Shown here: positions 1 to 8,172 of the stretch, piece by piece
Layout: the number at the start of each line of letters is the position of its first letter
How positions within the stretch are numbered: the stretch's first letter is position 1
Assembly: GCF_000813425.1 (NCBI RefSeq)
Contig: NZ_JWIB01000007.1
Coordinates: 62,001-126,000 of the forward strand
DNA length: 64,000 bases
Direction: 5' to 3'
From: Sporosarcina sp. ZBG7A
Lineage (GTDB): Bacteria; Bacillota; Bacilli; Bacillales_A; Planococcaceae
Position numbers and translations under genes: made by a program
The notes under the pieces: generated by a model
Database searches by the model: none
What the model was told of the DNA's origin: nothing
The model's input: the letters and a program-made list of their open reading frames with translations, nothing else

Positions 1-73
1 GTCGAGCTGACTGTAACTGATTTTTGAGAATGGTAACTTCCTCTTCCATTGCTCCGATAATTCCAACTTTCAT
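1..73 (-). CDS. mtnN: 5'-methylthioadenosine/S-adenosylhomocysteine nucleosidase (N-terminal fragment)
   Basis: Only the first 24 codons lie in the window; the rest is beyond the left edge. The translation begins MKVGIIGAMEEEVTILKN, the characteristic start of MTA/SAH nucleosidase (Pfs), whose GAMEEE stretch is part of the nucleoside phosphorylase-like fold. The family removes adenine from methylthioadenosine and S-adenosylhomocysteine in methionine salvage and the activated methyl cycle. It follows yrrS on the same strand with a 28-base gap, an order also known from B. subtilis relatives. The fragment is short, so the call rests on this N-terminus and the neighbour. Confidence 0.8.
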   Translation of the reverse strand, partial: MKVGIIGAMEEEVTILKNQLQSAR

Positions 74-101
74 CGTTGTATCCCCTATCCGTCATTACCT
101 A

Positions 102-815
102 TTAGTAGTTAAAATCGAGTGTGTTCAACACGTCCATTTGCGTAGGTTTCCAACCTTCTCCGTCGACCCATTCTAAATAGACTCTATATTTTTTTGATTT
201 GTCTTTTGAAGAGACAATCCCAATTGACTTCTGGGGACTACCCCCATTTTTAATCTTCAAGAAAATCATGTCATTTTCAGCCATTCCTGTTGCATACGCT
301 AGTGCCCTCTTTTTCTCCTGCCAGTCTACTGATGAACCATCATATTGCGATACGTGATTGCCTGACTGTGACGTTCCTACAGGCTCCCACGAATCATTTG
401 AAACAGTTTCGTCAACGACGGCGTCTTCACTAGCTGTATATGTAACAGTTCCTTCTTTTTCGGTATCTTTCTTTTTGGATGTATCATCACTTTGTTCGCT
501 ATCATCTGATTCGTCACTGACAGTTCCTTCTTTAGAAGAGTCATCGCCTTCTGCAGACTGGTCTGAATCCTCTCCCTTGTCCCCCTCACCAGTTCCTTCA
601 GTACTATTTTCAGTACCACTCGCTTCATCTTCCGGAGTTGTTTCAGTTATAGCTATTTCTTTGTCTTCTGGTGTGCTATCACTTGAAAGTATTTTCACTC
701 CCACGAGGACAATTAACAAAACAACGATGGCAATCATCCAATTCAACATCTTATTCCCTTTATTGTTTTGTCGTTTCCGACGCACCCTTGAAAATTCCGG
801 TTTTTGTTCACTCAC
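102..815 (-). CDS. yrrS: YrrS family protein (DUF1510), single-pass membrane protein with acidic linker
   Basis: A 237-residue protein. Residues 1-22 are basic and cytoplasmic, about 23-44 form one transmembrane helix, about 48-125 are an extracellular low-complexity Asp/Glu/Ser/Thr/Lys linker, and the C-terminal ~100 residues match the conserved YrrS (DUF1510) domain, including the SWEPVGT and KKRALAYATGM stretches. In B. subtilis yrrS sits beside the penicillin-binding protein gene pbpI and greA, which hints at a cell-envelope role, but its biochemical function is not known; pbpI is absent here. The start is a GTG preceded by a GGGAG ribosome-binding site 10 bases away. It is separated from greA by a terminator, so it probably has its own promoter. 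Confidence 0.8.
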   Translation of the reverse strand: MSEQKPEFSRVRRKRQNNKGNKMLNWMIAIVVLLIVLVGVKILSSDSTPEDKEIAITETTPEDEASGTENSTEGTGEGDKGEDSDQSAEGDDSSKEGTVSDESDDSEQSDDTSKKKDTEKEGTVTYTASEDAVVDETVSNDSWEPVGTSQSGNHVSQYDGSSVDWQEKKRALAYATGMAENDMIFLKIKNGGSPQKSIGIVSSKDKSKKYRVYLEWVDGEGWKPTQMDVLNTLDFNY

Positions 816-888
816 TTGAAATCATCTCCCTTAGTTCCACGCTTCTAACGATTGGACGTTTCTGCATGCGTGATGTTTCACAAAAAAA

Positions 889-911
889 GCCGCCTTTATT
901 TCGAAGGCGGC
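889..911 (-). terminator. Intrinsic terminator after greA
   Basis: Perfect 8-base arms GCCGCCTT / AAGGCGGC with a 7-base loop, followed on the minus strand by a run of seven T (positions 882-888). It lies just past the greA stop codon. Confidence 0.9.
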
Positions 912-920
912 ATCTCTATG

Positions 921-1394
921 TTACTTCACTTCTGTGATTTCAACTTGCATTTCGCCACCCGGTGTTATGATTTTCACTTGATCACCTTTTTTTCGACCAA
1001 GAATTCCTTTGGCGATAGGTGAATCATTAGAAATCAAGCCTTCTAACGGGTCAGCTTCAGCAGATCCTACAATCGTATATGTTTCAACTTCCCCGTCAGG
1101 GATTTCCTTAAACGTTACTGTGCTGCCGAGTTGCGCTTCTTCCGTACGAGTATCTTCTGAGATGATAACAGAATTACGAATCATTGATTCAAGTGATGAG
1201 ATTTTTCCTTCGATGAACGCCTGGTCTTCCTTCGCAGAATCGTATTCAGAATTCTCGGACAAGTCACCGTAGCTGCGAGCAATTTTAATACGTTCAACAA
1301 CTTCTTTACGTTTAACTGTCTTTAGAAATTCAAGTTCATCTTCTAATTTCTGTTTCCCTGAAACAGTCATTGGATATTTTTTTTCAGAAACCAT
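921..1394 (-). CDS. greA: Transcription elongation factor GreA
   Basis: A 157-residue protein, the usual GreA length. The first half is the antiparallel coiled coil (to about residue 75, including [19 protein letters not shown], whose acidic tip inserts into the RNA polymerase secondary channel). The second half is the FKBP-like domain with the typical [18 protein letters not shown] stretch. GreA rescues backtracked polymerase by stimulating cleavage of the nascent RNA. The ORF could begin five codons earlier, but the start used here ([10 protein letters not shown]) has AGGAGTGAGGAA directly upstream. It is preceded by udk and ends in a strong terminator. Confidence 0.97.
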   Translation of the reverse strand: MVSEKKYPMTVSGKQKLEDELEFLKTVKRKEVVERIKIARSYGDLSENSEYDSAKEDQAFIEGKISSLESMIRNSVIISEDTRTEEAQLGSTVTFKEIPDGEVETYTIVGSAEADPLEGLISNDSPIAKGILGRKKGDQVKIITPGGEMQVEITEVK

Positions 1395-1431
1395 TTCCTC
1401 ACTCCTCATTTTGCAAAATCATCAAAATAAT

Positions 1432-1462
1432 ATGTCGCACCTCGTAAAAAGGTATGCGACAT
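1432..1462 (-). terminator. Hairpin after udk, probable weak terminator
   Basis: Inverted repeat ATGTCGCA / TGCGACAT with a 15-base loop in the udk-greA gap. The minus-strand tail is ATTATTTTG, so the T-run is interrupted. It could be a leaky terminator or a processing hairpin between udk and greA. Confidence 0.5.
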
Positions 1463-1496
1463 AGTGTTTACTATATGAATATCTGACAACATCATA

Positions 1497-2135
1497 TTAC
1501 AAATCATTACCAGAATCAAGAATTGTTTTTATTTTCGTTACCATTAAGTCAATTGCGACTTCATTATGACCGCCTTCAGGAATGATAATGTCCGCATAAC
1601 GCTTGGTAGGTTCGATGAACTGGTTGTGCATCGGGCGAACGACACTCATGTACTGATCGATGACGGATTCAATAGTTCTACCTCGATCGTTAATATCTCG
1701 TAAAATTCTTCTAATAATCCTCAAGTCAGCGTCCGTATCGACAAATAATTTAATGTCCATTAGATTTCTTAACCGTTTATCTTCCAAAATTAAGATACCC
1801 TCTAGGATAATCACATCTTTAGGTTCAATCGCAATTGTTTCACTTGAACGCGTATGCAGCGCATAGTCGTATACTGGCTTGTCAATCGACTGCCGAATAA
1901 GAAGTTTTTCTAAATCATCTATTAACAAATCCGTATCAAAAGCAAGTGGATGGTCGTAATTCGTAGCAAGGCGCTCTTCAAATTCTAAATGTGACTGATC
2001 CTTATAGTAAAAGTCTTGTTCTATTACGACTACAGAATGATCTTGAAAAACTTGATGAATCTTTTTTGTTACACTGGTTTTCCCTGACCCCGAGCCTCCT
2101 GCGATACCGATAATTAAGGGTTTTTGCGTTCCCAT
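1497..2135 (-). CDS. udk: Uridine kinase
   Basis: A 212-residue P-loop kinase that phosphorylates uridine and cytidine to UMP and CMP with ATP or GTP in pyrimidine salvage. The Walker A motif GGSGSGKT is at about residues 14-21. Downstream are [11 protein letters not shown] (nucleoside-binding region), NYDHPLAFD and the lid-region [17 protein letters not shown], all typical of Udk. Length equals the family norm (about 210). The ATG has GAGGAGG upstream. It lies between yrrM and greA. In B. subtilis two U32-peptidase genes (yrrN, yrrO) separate yrrM and udk; here only about 30 bases do. Confidence 0.97.
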   Translation of the reverse strand: MGTQKPLIIGIAGGSGSGKTSVTKKIHQVFQDHSVVVIEQDFYYKDQSHLEFEERLATNYDHPLAFDTDLLIDDLEKLLIRQSIDKPVYDYALHTRSSETIAIEPKDVIILEGILILEDKRLRNLMDIKLFVDTDADLRIIRRILRDINDRGRTIESVIDQYMSVVRPMHNQFIEPTKRYADIIIPEGGHNEVAIDLMVTKIKTILDSGNDL

Positions 2136-2168
2136 CTTACTAATTCCTCCTCTGTAGCTGATGCAACT

Positions 2169-2807
2169 TTATAAGTTTTTACGAGCGATTAAAATTCCAT
2201 CTCCTACAGGAAGTAAGGAAGTTTCATACGCAGGGTTGTCCATTACCCACTCTGTAAATGCTTTTAAATTTCGAATCATCGTGCGATTGCGTTTCGGCAC
2301 ATCCTGATCTTCTAAAAATACCATTCCATGCATAAACATATTATCACAGTAAATGACACCACCCGCCTTGACGAGAGGTTCATACTTTTCAAAGAAGCGT
2401 TTGTATTGCCCTTTAGCTGCATCGATGAAACAAGCATCAAAGTATTCAAATGGAAGCAAAGCTGTATCGAACGTCAGTGCATCATCCTTAAACAACGAAA
2501 TCCGGTCATTCAGCTCGGCACGGTTAATGTAGTGAACTGCTTTTGCATGCCGTTCATCGTCCCTCTCAATGGTGGAAATATGCATTCCAGGATTTGCTTG
2601 CGCAAGACGAATCGCAGAATAGCCGATTGCACTCCCAATTTCCAACAGGGTCGAGGGCTTCTGAATACTTAACAAACCGATAAACGTGTCAATTCCACTG
2701 CGCTCCATGATAGGAACAAAATGCTCTTCGGCATCCTTTTCCATTTCTTTGACAATCGGATCCACTTCCTTTTCGAAGTTTAACCGGTACGTTTCATAAT
2801 TTGACAT
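2169..2807 (-). CDS. yrrM: SAM-dependent O-methyltransferase (YrrM/TrmR family)
   Basis: A 212-residue class I methyltransferase. The SAM-binding glycine motif LLEIGSAIGYSAIRLA is at about residues 55-70, followed by the acidic loop TIERDDERH and the metal-site stretch FDACFIDAAKGQYKRFF. YrrM of B. subtilis (TrmR) methylates 5-hydroxyuridine at the wobble position of tRNA to 5-methoxyuridine; that function is transferred by homology and context. The yrrN-yrrO hydroxylation genes normally beside it are not present here, so the hydroxyuridine would have to be made by enzymes encoded elsewhere. Start ATG with GGATGGAG upstream. Confidence 0.88.
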   Translation of the reverse strand: MSNYETYRLNFEKEVDPIVKEMEKDAEEHFVPIMERSGIDTFIGLLSIQKPSTLLEIGSAIGYSAIRLAQANPGMHISTIERDDERHAKAVHYINRAELNDRISLFKDDALTFDTALLPFEYFDACFIDAAKGQYKRFFEKYEPLVKAGGVIYCDNMFMHGMVFLEDQDVPKRNRTMIRNLKAFTEWVMDNPAYETSLLPVGDGILIARKNL

Positions 2808-2830
2808 AATACAAACTCCATCCTGCTATT

Positions 2831-3955
2831 TTACTTGCCATCAATATACTCCGCTTTTAACTTCAAGTGCTCATCATATGTTTTAGCAAAGTGATTTTTA
2901 CCAGTTTTATCTGCCAGAAAATAAAAATAAGAAGTATCAGAAGGGTCTATTACCGCTTCAATCGATTCTGCTCCTGGAGCTGCGATCGGACCAGGTGGTA
3001 GTCCTTTGTTCTGATAGGTGTTGTATGCATTCTTTACTTCTAAATCTTTGAGCGAGACTTTATCTTTATGTTCGCCTAGAGAATATAAAACGGTTGGATC
3101 CGTTTGTAAAGGCATGCCTTCTTCCAGTCGATTATAAAAGACACTCGCTATGGTTTGGCGATCCGCTTGGGCTGTTGCTTCACGTTCTAGCAACGATGCG
3201 AAAGTAAGTAACCAATGGACTGATTTCTTGTTTTCCTCAAGTGAAGCTAAATAAGGTGTAACATTTGCACGCGTTCCGTCAATCAGCGTCTCAACTACCG
3301 TCTGTACAGTAGGCTCTTCCTCGTAAAATGGATAGGTGGCCGGGAATAGATAGCCTTCCAACGGATGACGAATGTTTTCATTTTTCACTTCATCGGTAAT
3401 AACCTCTGGATATAAAGCTTGCAAATTCGTAATCGTCTCGTCGGAATCAATATAGGCTATAAACTCTTCTTTTGTTACAGTTGTTTTCGCTGCAACCCGT
3501 TCACCTATTTGCTCGACCGTTAGTCCTTCAGGAATCGTCATTGTAAATACAGGTGTGCGGTAAACTTTTCCTGTTTTTAAACTTTTTAAAAGTTCATCAG
3601 GCGTCATAGAAGTAGACAAACCATATGTTCCTGCTTGAAAGTCTGATTCGTTGTTCACTTTGGCATAATACTTGAAGATTTTCGCATTTTTAATAAGACC
3701 TTTATCCTCAAGAATTTGAGAGATTGTATCTAACCCTGAACCAATAGGAACTTCCACTTCCACCGTTTTTTCGGAGTCAGGATCTATTGGCTCCAGGGCA
3801 CTTTTTATGTATCGATAAGTGAAGAACCCACCCACTGCAACAAGTAGAATCAATGCAATCGCTATCCAAAAAACAATTTTGCGTACGACTTTAACTTCCT
3901 TCTTCTGTTCTTGCATGCGTTCAAACATCACTTCTTTTTTTGAACCCTTCGCCAT
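2831..3955 (-). CDS. mltG: Endolytic murein transglycosylase MltG (YceG family)
   Basis: A 374-residue membrane protein. A cytoplasmic basic N-terminus precedes one transmembrane helix at about residues 25-48; then come a LysM-like segment and the YceG catalytic domain. The catalytic-glutamate region LLEREATAQADRQTIASVF is followed by the conserved YNRLEEGMPLQTDPTV and PPGPIAAPG motifs. MltG cleaves nascent glycan strands and sets their length during peptidoglycan synthesis. The chosen ATG (MAKGSKKE) has AAAGAGGTG eight bases upstream; an in-frame GTG four codons earlier overlaps that site and is less likely. In the same order as B. subtilis yrrL. Confidence 0.93.
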   Translation of the reverse strand: MAKGSKKEVMFERMQEQKKEVKVVRKIVFWIAIALILLVAVGGFFTYRYIKSALEPIDPDSEKTVEVEVPIGSGLDTISQILEDKGLIKNAKIFKYYAKVNNESDFQAGTYGLSTSMTPDELLKSLKTGKVYRTPVFTMTIPEGLTVEQIGERVAAKTTVTKEEFIAYIDSDETITNLQALYPEVITDEVKNENIRHPLEGYLFPATYPFYEEEPTVQTVVETLIDGTRANVTPYLASLEENKKSVHWLLTFASLLEREATAQADRQTIASVFYNRLEEGMPLQTDPTVLYSLGEHKDKVSLKDLEVKNAYNTYQNKGLPPGPIAAPGAESIEAVIDPSDTSYFYFLADKTGKNHFAKTYDEHLKLKAEYIDGK

Positions 3956-4029
3956 ATGGAAGGTCACCTCTTTCTCGTTGTATCACTGGCCTGCTGACTT
4001 AAAGCAACCAATCGTCTGCAATGAAAAAA

Positions 4030-4053
4030 ACGGAACGGTGTGCACCGTTCCGT
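4030..4053 (-). terminator. Intrinsic terminator of the yrzL-ruvX-yrzB operon
   Basis: Perfect 11-base arms ACGGAACGGTG / CACCGTTCCGT with a 2-base spacer, followed on the minus strand by seven T. It separates the yrzL-ruvX-yrzB transcript from mltG. Confidence 0.92.
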
Positions 4054-4068
4054 ACGTGCGCATATGGC

Positions 4069-4365
4069 TTACTCGTCGTCTTCGTCTTGCTCGTCCAAGA
4101 AAGTACCGAAAACTTCTTCGATCATTTCCCATTCTTCGTCAGACTCAACAGGCATTAGATCCCCATCTTCACCGTCTTCTGAAGGGACAAAGCTTGAAGC
4201 AAAGATTTCAATTTCTTCATCCTCATTTTCAGGCTCATCACCAAGTACGTGATAAAGCACATATGATTTACCATAGTCTTCTGATTCGAATGTGAAGATT
4301 ACCTCACATACATGTTCTTGTCCTTTTTCATCTACAATTGTCATTGTTTCCATACCGTGTTCCAT
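4069..4365 (-). CDS. yrzB: DUF1292 family protein YrzB
   Basis: A 98-residue, very acidic protein of the DUF1292 family, recognised by the start ([18 protein letters not shown]), [16 protein letters not shown] and the C-terminal [15 protein letters not shown]. It ends in a run of acidic residues. No biochemical function is established for the family; it is almost always found behind yrrK/ruvX and yrzL, as here. ATG preceded by GAGGTGATCAA. Nine bases separate it from ruvX, so the three genes are probably co-transcribed. Confidence 0.9.
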   Translation of the reverse strand: MEHGMETMTIVDEKGQEHVCEVIFTFESEDYGKSYVLYHVLGDEPENEDEEIEIFASSFVPSEDGEDGDLMPVESDEEWEMIEEVFGTFLDEQDEDDE

Positions 4366-4374
4366 TTGATCACC

Positions 4375-4794
4375 TCATGTAGTTTTTGAGTCAAGATATC
4401 CTTGAAGAATCATGACTGCTGCCATCTTATCAATAACAGTCTTTCGTTTTTTACGACTTACGTCCGCTTCGATTAACATCCGTTCTGCGGCCATTGTAGT
4501 CATCCGTTCATCCCAAAGGATTGCAGGCATATTAAATTTTTCTTCTAGCAACTGGGCGTATCTCTCAGAAGCCTCTGCTCGAGGACCAATCGAGTTATTC
4601 ATGTTTTTAGGATGACCGACAACAAAAGAACTGACGTTATACTCTTTAACAAGTTCTTTTATACGTTTCATACCTAAATTACCCGATTCTTCGTCAATTT
4701 GGACAGTTTCAATTCCTTGAGCTGTCCAACCCATGGCATCGCTAACTGCGACGCCGACTGTTTTAGATCCTACATCTAAGCCCATCGCTCTCAC
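4375..4794 (-). CDS. ruvX: Holliday junction resolvase-like protein RuvX/YqgF
   Basis: A 139-residue RNase H-fold protein of the YqgF family (B. subtilis YrrK). The first acidic strand is [16 protein letters not shown], followed by [17 protein letters not shown] and a C-terminal acid in the [14 protein letters not shown] segment, giving the usual acidic active site. Family members are linked to 16S rRNA 5'-end maturation and were proposed as junction resolvases; which activity applies here cannot be told from sequence. The start is a GTG overlapping the yrzL stop (GTGA), with GGAGGCAG upstream, so translation is probably coupled. Confidence 0.93.
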   Translation of the reverse strand: MRAMGLDVGSKTVGVAVSDAMGWTAQGIETVQIDEESGNLGMKRIKELVKEYNVSSFVVGHPKNMNNSIGPRAEASERYAQLLEEKFNMPAILWDERMTTMAAERMLIEADVSRKKRKTVIDKMAAVMILQGYLDSKTT

Positions 4795-5063
4795 TTCTTA
4801 CTGCCTCCGTTTTCACGGATATAGAACTTCACGAGTTCCTCCAAAATTTCATCCCGCTCCAATTTACGGACCATATTACGTGCATCCTCATGGCGTGGGA
4901 TATAAGCAGGATCACCTGAGAGCAAGTAGCCCACAAGCTGATTAATGGGGTTGTATCCTTTTTCCTCTAAAGCCTTGTACACGTGGAGCATCACCTGTTT
5001 GACCTCTTGCTCCATCGATTCCTCAGGAAAATTGAACTTCATCGTTTTGTCATATGAATTCAC
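4791..5063 (-). CDS. yrzL: IreB family regulatory phosphoprotein (UPF0297, YrzL)
   Basis: A 90-residue protein of the IreB/UPF0297 family: [11 protein letters not shown] at the start and the invariant [30 protein letters not shown] core. In Enterococcus IreB is phosphorylated by the PASTA kinase IreK and affects cephalosporin tolerance; this is family knowledge, not shown here. I prefer the second in-frame GTG (position 5063) because GCGGGGTG lies six bases upstream; a GTG three codons earlier is itself part of that site. First gene of yrzL-ruvX-yrzB. Confidence 0.92.
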   Translation of the reverse strand: MNSYDKTMKFNFPEESMEQEVKQVMLHVYKALEEKGYNPINQLVGYLLSGDPAYIPRHEDARNMVRKLERDEILEELVKFYIRENGGSKK

Positions 5064-5147
5064 AATCGACACCCCGCTTTCAATTTGTCCGATCGGCTAA
5101 CCAATACTATGACCCTCACAAGCCACAAACTTGGAAGCCGGATTCAG

Positions 5148-7781
5148 TTAAACAGATTTGACATAATCATACACGGAAAGTAGCGCTTCATCAAGTTTTG
5201 AGACGTCTTTTGCTCCAGCCATTGCCATATCTGGACGGCCCCCGCCTTTACCACCGCATAATGACGCCACATGGCTAACAATTTCCCCTGCATGCTGTTC
5301 ACCTTTCAAGTCTTCGGTAACTCCTGCCGCAAGCATAACTTTTCCCTCAGAAGCCGCACCTAAAACAATCACACCTTTTTCTATCTTTTGTTTTAGCTCA
5401 TCAATCATTTGACGCAGTGCATTATTATCTTTTGTATCGACACGTGCAGCTATGACTGTCATATCGTCAATCTGTTTTGCGTTTGCTAACACATCCGTCA
5501 ACTGGCTATTCCCTAGTTTTGCAGATAATGAATCATTTTCACGTTGCAAATCTTTGAAATCACCAAGGAAAGATGCCGTTTTTGTTGCAAGCTCTTTCGG
5601 ATTGGACTTCATCAGTGATGAAGCTTCAATTAAAATTGCTTCCTCTTCCTTAAATGAACGATACGCTTGTTTTGCTGTCACCGCTTCAATGCGTCGAGTT
5701 CCTGCTCCGATACCGCTCTCGGATTCGATTTTGAAGACGCCGATTTCGCCACTTGAATGTACGTGACATCCACCACATAACTCTAGTGAGTAGTCCCCGA
5801 CCGATACTACGCGCACAACGTCGCCATATTTTTCTCCAAACAACGCCATTGCGCCCATTTCCTTCGCTTCTTCTATCCCTTTTTGTTCAATTGAAACCGC
5901 GATATCTTCCCAAATCTTTTCGTTCACGATCTGTTCGACTTGTTCTAGCTCTTCTTTTGTAACTTGCCCGAAGTGCGAGAAGTCAAAACGAAGGCGATCT
6001 GGTCCTACATAAGAACCTGCTTGGTTGACATGCTCTCCCAGTACTGTTTTCAAAGCTTTGTGCAATAAGTGTGTTGCCGTATGATTTTTCACAGTAAGGG
6101 CGCGATCAGGCTTATTTACTTGTGCACGTACAAACGTCACGGGTGTCACTTCACCTGAACGGACAATCGCTGTATGCAAATGCTGGCCATTTGGCGCTTT
6201 TTTAACAGACAACACCTCCGCAGAAAATGAATCATTTGCAATCATCCCTTTATCTGCGATTTGACCCCCACTTTCTGCATAAAACGGAGTTCGGTCAAGA
6301 ATGAATTGAATTTCGTCTTCTATTGTTGCACGCTCAACAATTTCACCATCTTTTAAGAGGACAACAATTTTCGATTCACTTTCTAGTTGCTCATAACCAA
6401 TGAATTCACTTGACTCATGGATATCGCCAAGTACACCTGACTGAACGTGCATGGAGTCAACGTCTTGTCGAGCGCTTCTTGCACGCTTCCGTTGAGCTTC
6501 CATTTCGTTATGGAAACCAGCTTCATCAACAGCTACGCCTGCTTCTTCAGCAAATTCTTCCGTCAATTCAAACGGGAATCCGTAAGTGTCATAAAGTCGG
6601 AATGCGTCTGCACCAGAAACAGTAGGCTGTTCTGTAGATTTCGCTTTCTCAAGAATTCCACTTAACATGCTCATGCCTTCTGCCAATGTTTCATGGAATC
6701 GATCTTCTTCGTTTTTAACTACTTTCATGATGAATTCCTGTTTTTCTTTTACTTGTGGATAGAAATCTTCCATCTTGTCGGCAACAACGGGAACAAGATC
6801 ATACATGAATGGACGATCGATGCCGAGCTGCTTCGCAAATCGAACGGCACGACGTAAGAGTCGTCTGAGTACATATCCTCTGCCTTCATTTGAAGGAAGC
6901 GCACCATCTCCGATAGCAAACGCAACTGTACGGATATGATCCGCAATCACTTTGAACGCTGTATCTTTTATTTCGTCTTTACCATACGTTTCACCCGAAA
7001 CTTTTTCCACCGCGTTAATAATTGGCAAGAAAAGGTCCGTATCGAAGTTAGTCGGAACTTCTTGTAATACAGATGCCATCCGCTCCAGACCCATTCCTGT
7101 ATCAATGTTTTTCTTCGGTAGCGGTGTATACGTATGATCTGGATTATGGTTGAATTCCGAGAACACTAAGTTCCAGATTTCCAAGTAGCGGTCGTTTTCT
7201 CCACCTGGGTATAGTTCAGGGTCAGAGAAGTCGTCTCCATATGAAGGTCCGCGATCGTAGAAGATTTCAGAGTTCGGTCCGCTTGGTCCTTCACCGATAT
7301 CCCAGAAGTTTCCTTCTAGACGAATAATACGTTCTTCAGGTAAGCCGACTTTATCTTTCCAAATCGTGTATGCTTCTTCATCTTCAGGATGGATCGTGAT
7401 GGATAGCAACTCTGGATTGAACCCAATCCAATCTGGATGTGTTAGGAACTCCCATGCATACAGGATAGCTTCTTCTTTGAAGTAGTCCCCGATTGAAAAG
7501 TTACCGAGCATTTCAAAGAAAGTATGATGGCGAGCAGTTTTTCCAACGTTTTCGATATCGTTCGTACGGATTGACTTTTGAGCGTTGACGATTCTTGGAT
7601 TTTCAGGAACAACTCGTCCATCGAAGTATTTCTTAAGCGTCGCGACACCGCTATTGATCCATAGTAGAGAAGCGTCGTCAATTGGAACTAGTGGTGCTGA
7701 TGGCTCGACACTGTGCCCTTTTGCTTTAAAGTAATCTAAAAATAAACTACGTATTTCAGATGCTGTAAGTGATTTCATCAT
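5148..7781 (-). CDS. alaS: Alanyl-tRNA synthetase
   Basis: An 877-residue class II synthetase of full family length. The order is an N-terminal aminoacylation domain (from [16 protein letters not shown] through [10 protein letters not shown]), tRNA-recognition region, editing domain with the zinc-site motifs [11 protein letters not shown] and [13 protein letters not shown], and the C-terminal C-Ala/DHHA1 region ending in [17 protein letters not shown]. It charges tRNA-Ala and deacylates Ser/Gly-mischarged tRNA. Two adjacent ATG codons follow GGAGGAATAG; either would work. Expression is controlled by the T-box leader upstream. The gap to yrzL (5064-5147) has no clear hairpin, so read-through into yrzL is possible. 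Confidence 0.98.
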   Translation of the reverse strand: MMKSLTASEIRSLFLDYFKAKGHSVEPSAPLVPIDDASLLWINSGVATLKKYFDGRVVPENPRIVNAQKSIRTNDIENVGKTARHHTFFEMLGNFSIGDYFKEEAILYAWEFLTHPDWIGFNPELLSITIHPEDEEAYTIWKDKVGLPEERIIRLEGNFWDIGEGPSGPNSEIFYDRGPSYGDDFSDPELYPGGENDRYLEIWNLVFSEFNHNPDHTYTPLPKKNIDTGMGLERMASVLQEVPTNFDTDLFLPIINAVEKVSGETYGKDEIKDTAFKVIADHIRTVAFAIGDGALPSNEGRGYVLRRLLRRAVRFAKQLGIDRPFMYDLVPVVADKMEDFYPQVKEKQEFIMKVVKNEEDRFHETLAEGMSMLSGILEKAKSTEQPTVSGADAFRLYDTYGFPFELTEEFAEEAGVAVDEAGFHNEMEAQRKRARSARQDVDSMHVQSGVLGDIHESSEFIGYEQLESESKIVVLLKDGEIVERATIEDEIQFILDRTPFYAESGGQIADKGMIANDSFSAEVLSVKKAPNGQHLHTAIVRSGEVTPVTFVRAQVNKPDRALTVKNHTATHLLHKALKTVLGEHVNQAGSYVGPDRLRFDFSHFGQVTKEELEQVEQIVNEKIWEDIAVSIEQKGIEEAKEMGAMALFGEKYGDVVRVVSVGDYSLELCGGCHVHSSGEIGVFKIESESGIGAGTRRIEAVTAKQAYRSFKEEEAILIEASSLMKSNPKELATKTASFLGDFKDLQRENDSLSAKLGNSQLTDVLANAKQIDDMTVIAARVDTKDNNALRQMIDELKQKIEKGVIVLGAASEGKVMLAAGVTEDLKGEQHAGEIVSHVASLCGGKGGGRPDMAMAGAKDVSKLDEALLSVYDYVKSV

Positions 7782-7900
7782 CTATTCCTCCTTGGTTATA
7801 AGCTTTCATAAAAAATTAGGTGCAAGTAATTCTATTGATTACAGCTGAAAGCATTTGTCTTAAGGGTACATCGAGACTATTAATGTACCTAGCTGAAAAT

Positions 7901-8137
7901 AAAAAAACTCCGCCCCTGGAAAGGGACGAAGTGTTATTCGCGGTACCACCCTCATTGCCGAAAACGTAGACTCCGGCATCTTGAGTTGCCATAACGCGGC
8001 ATACGGCGGGGTTCACCCGCACTCCGGAGCAGCTTTCAGCACTCATTGTGTGAGTTCCCTTTCAGCCAAGGGGAACCTCTCTTTCCACACGCCATCATGC
8101 ATACTTTCTCCATCAATGTGTTTTGTATTCAAGCTAT
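7901..8137 (-). promoter_or_regulatory. T-box riboswitch leader of alaS
   Basis: The minus strand carries the T-box sequence AGGGTGGTACCGCG (7939-7952), followed by an intrinsic terminator (arms 7908-7916 and 7923-7931, nine pairs including wobbles, then seven T). Upstream is a long structured stem I region with paired segments such as GTGTG/CACAC and GGAG/CTCC. A GCT triplet at 8038-8040, next to GAAAG near the base of stem I, is a sensible alanine specifier. Uncharged tRNA-Ala should pair with the specifier and the T-box bulge and stabilise the antiterminator. About 120 bases without clear structure (7782-7900) separate the terminator from alaS. Confidence 0.93.
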
Positions 8138-8143
8138 ACTTGG

Positions 8144-8172
8144 ATTATAAGGAAGTCGGAAAGTGTTGTCAA
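8144..8172 (-). promoter_or_regulatory. Sigma-A promoter of the alaS T-box transcript
   Basis: Perfect consensus on the minus strand: TTGACA (8167-8172), a 17-base spacer, and TATAAT (8144-8149). The expected start is near 8137, just ahead of T-box stem I. The -35 box overlaps the last codon and stop of recD2. Confidence 0.93.

Noticed and set aside
358-819. 153-codon ORF on the plus strand opposite yrrS
   Set aside because: It mirrors the Ser/Asp/Glu-rich linker of yrrS, giving a Ser/Val/Pro-rich product with no family resemblance and no ribosome-binding site.
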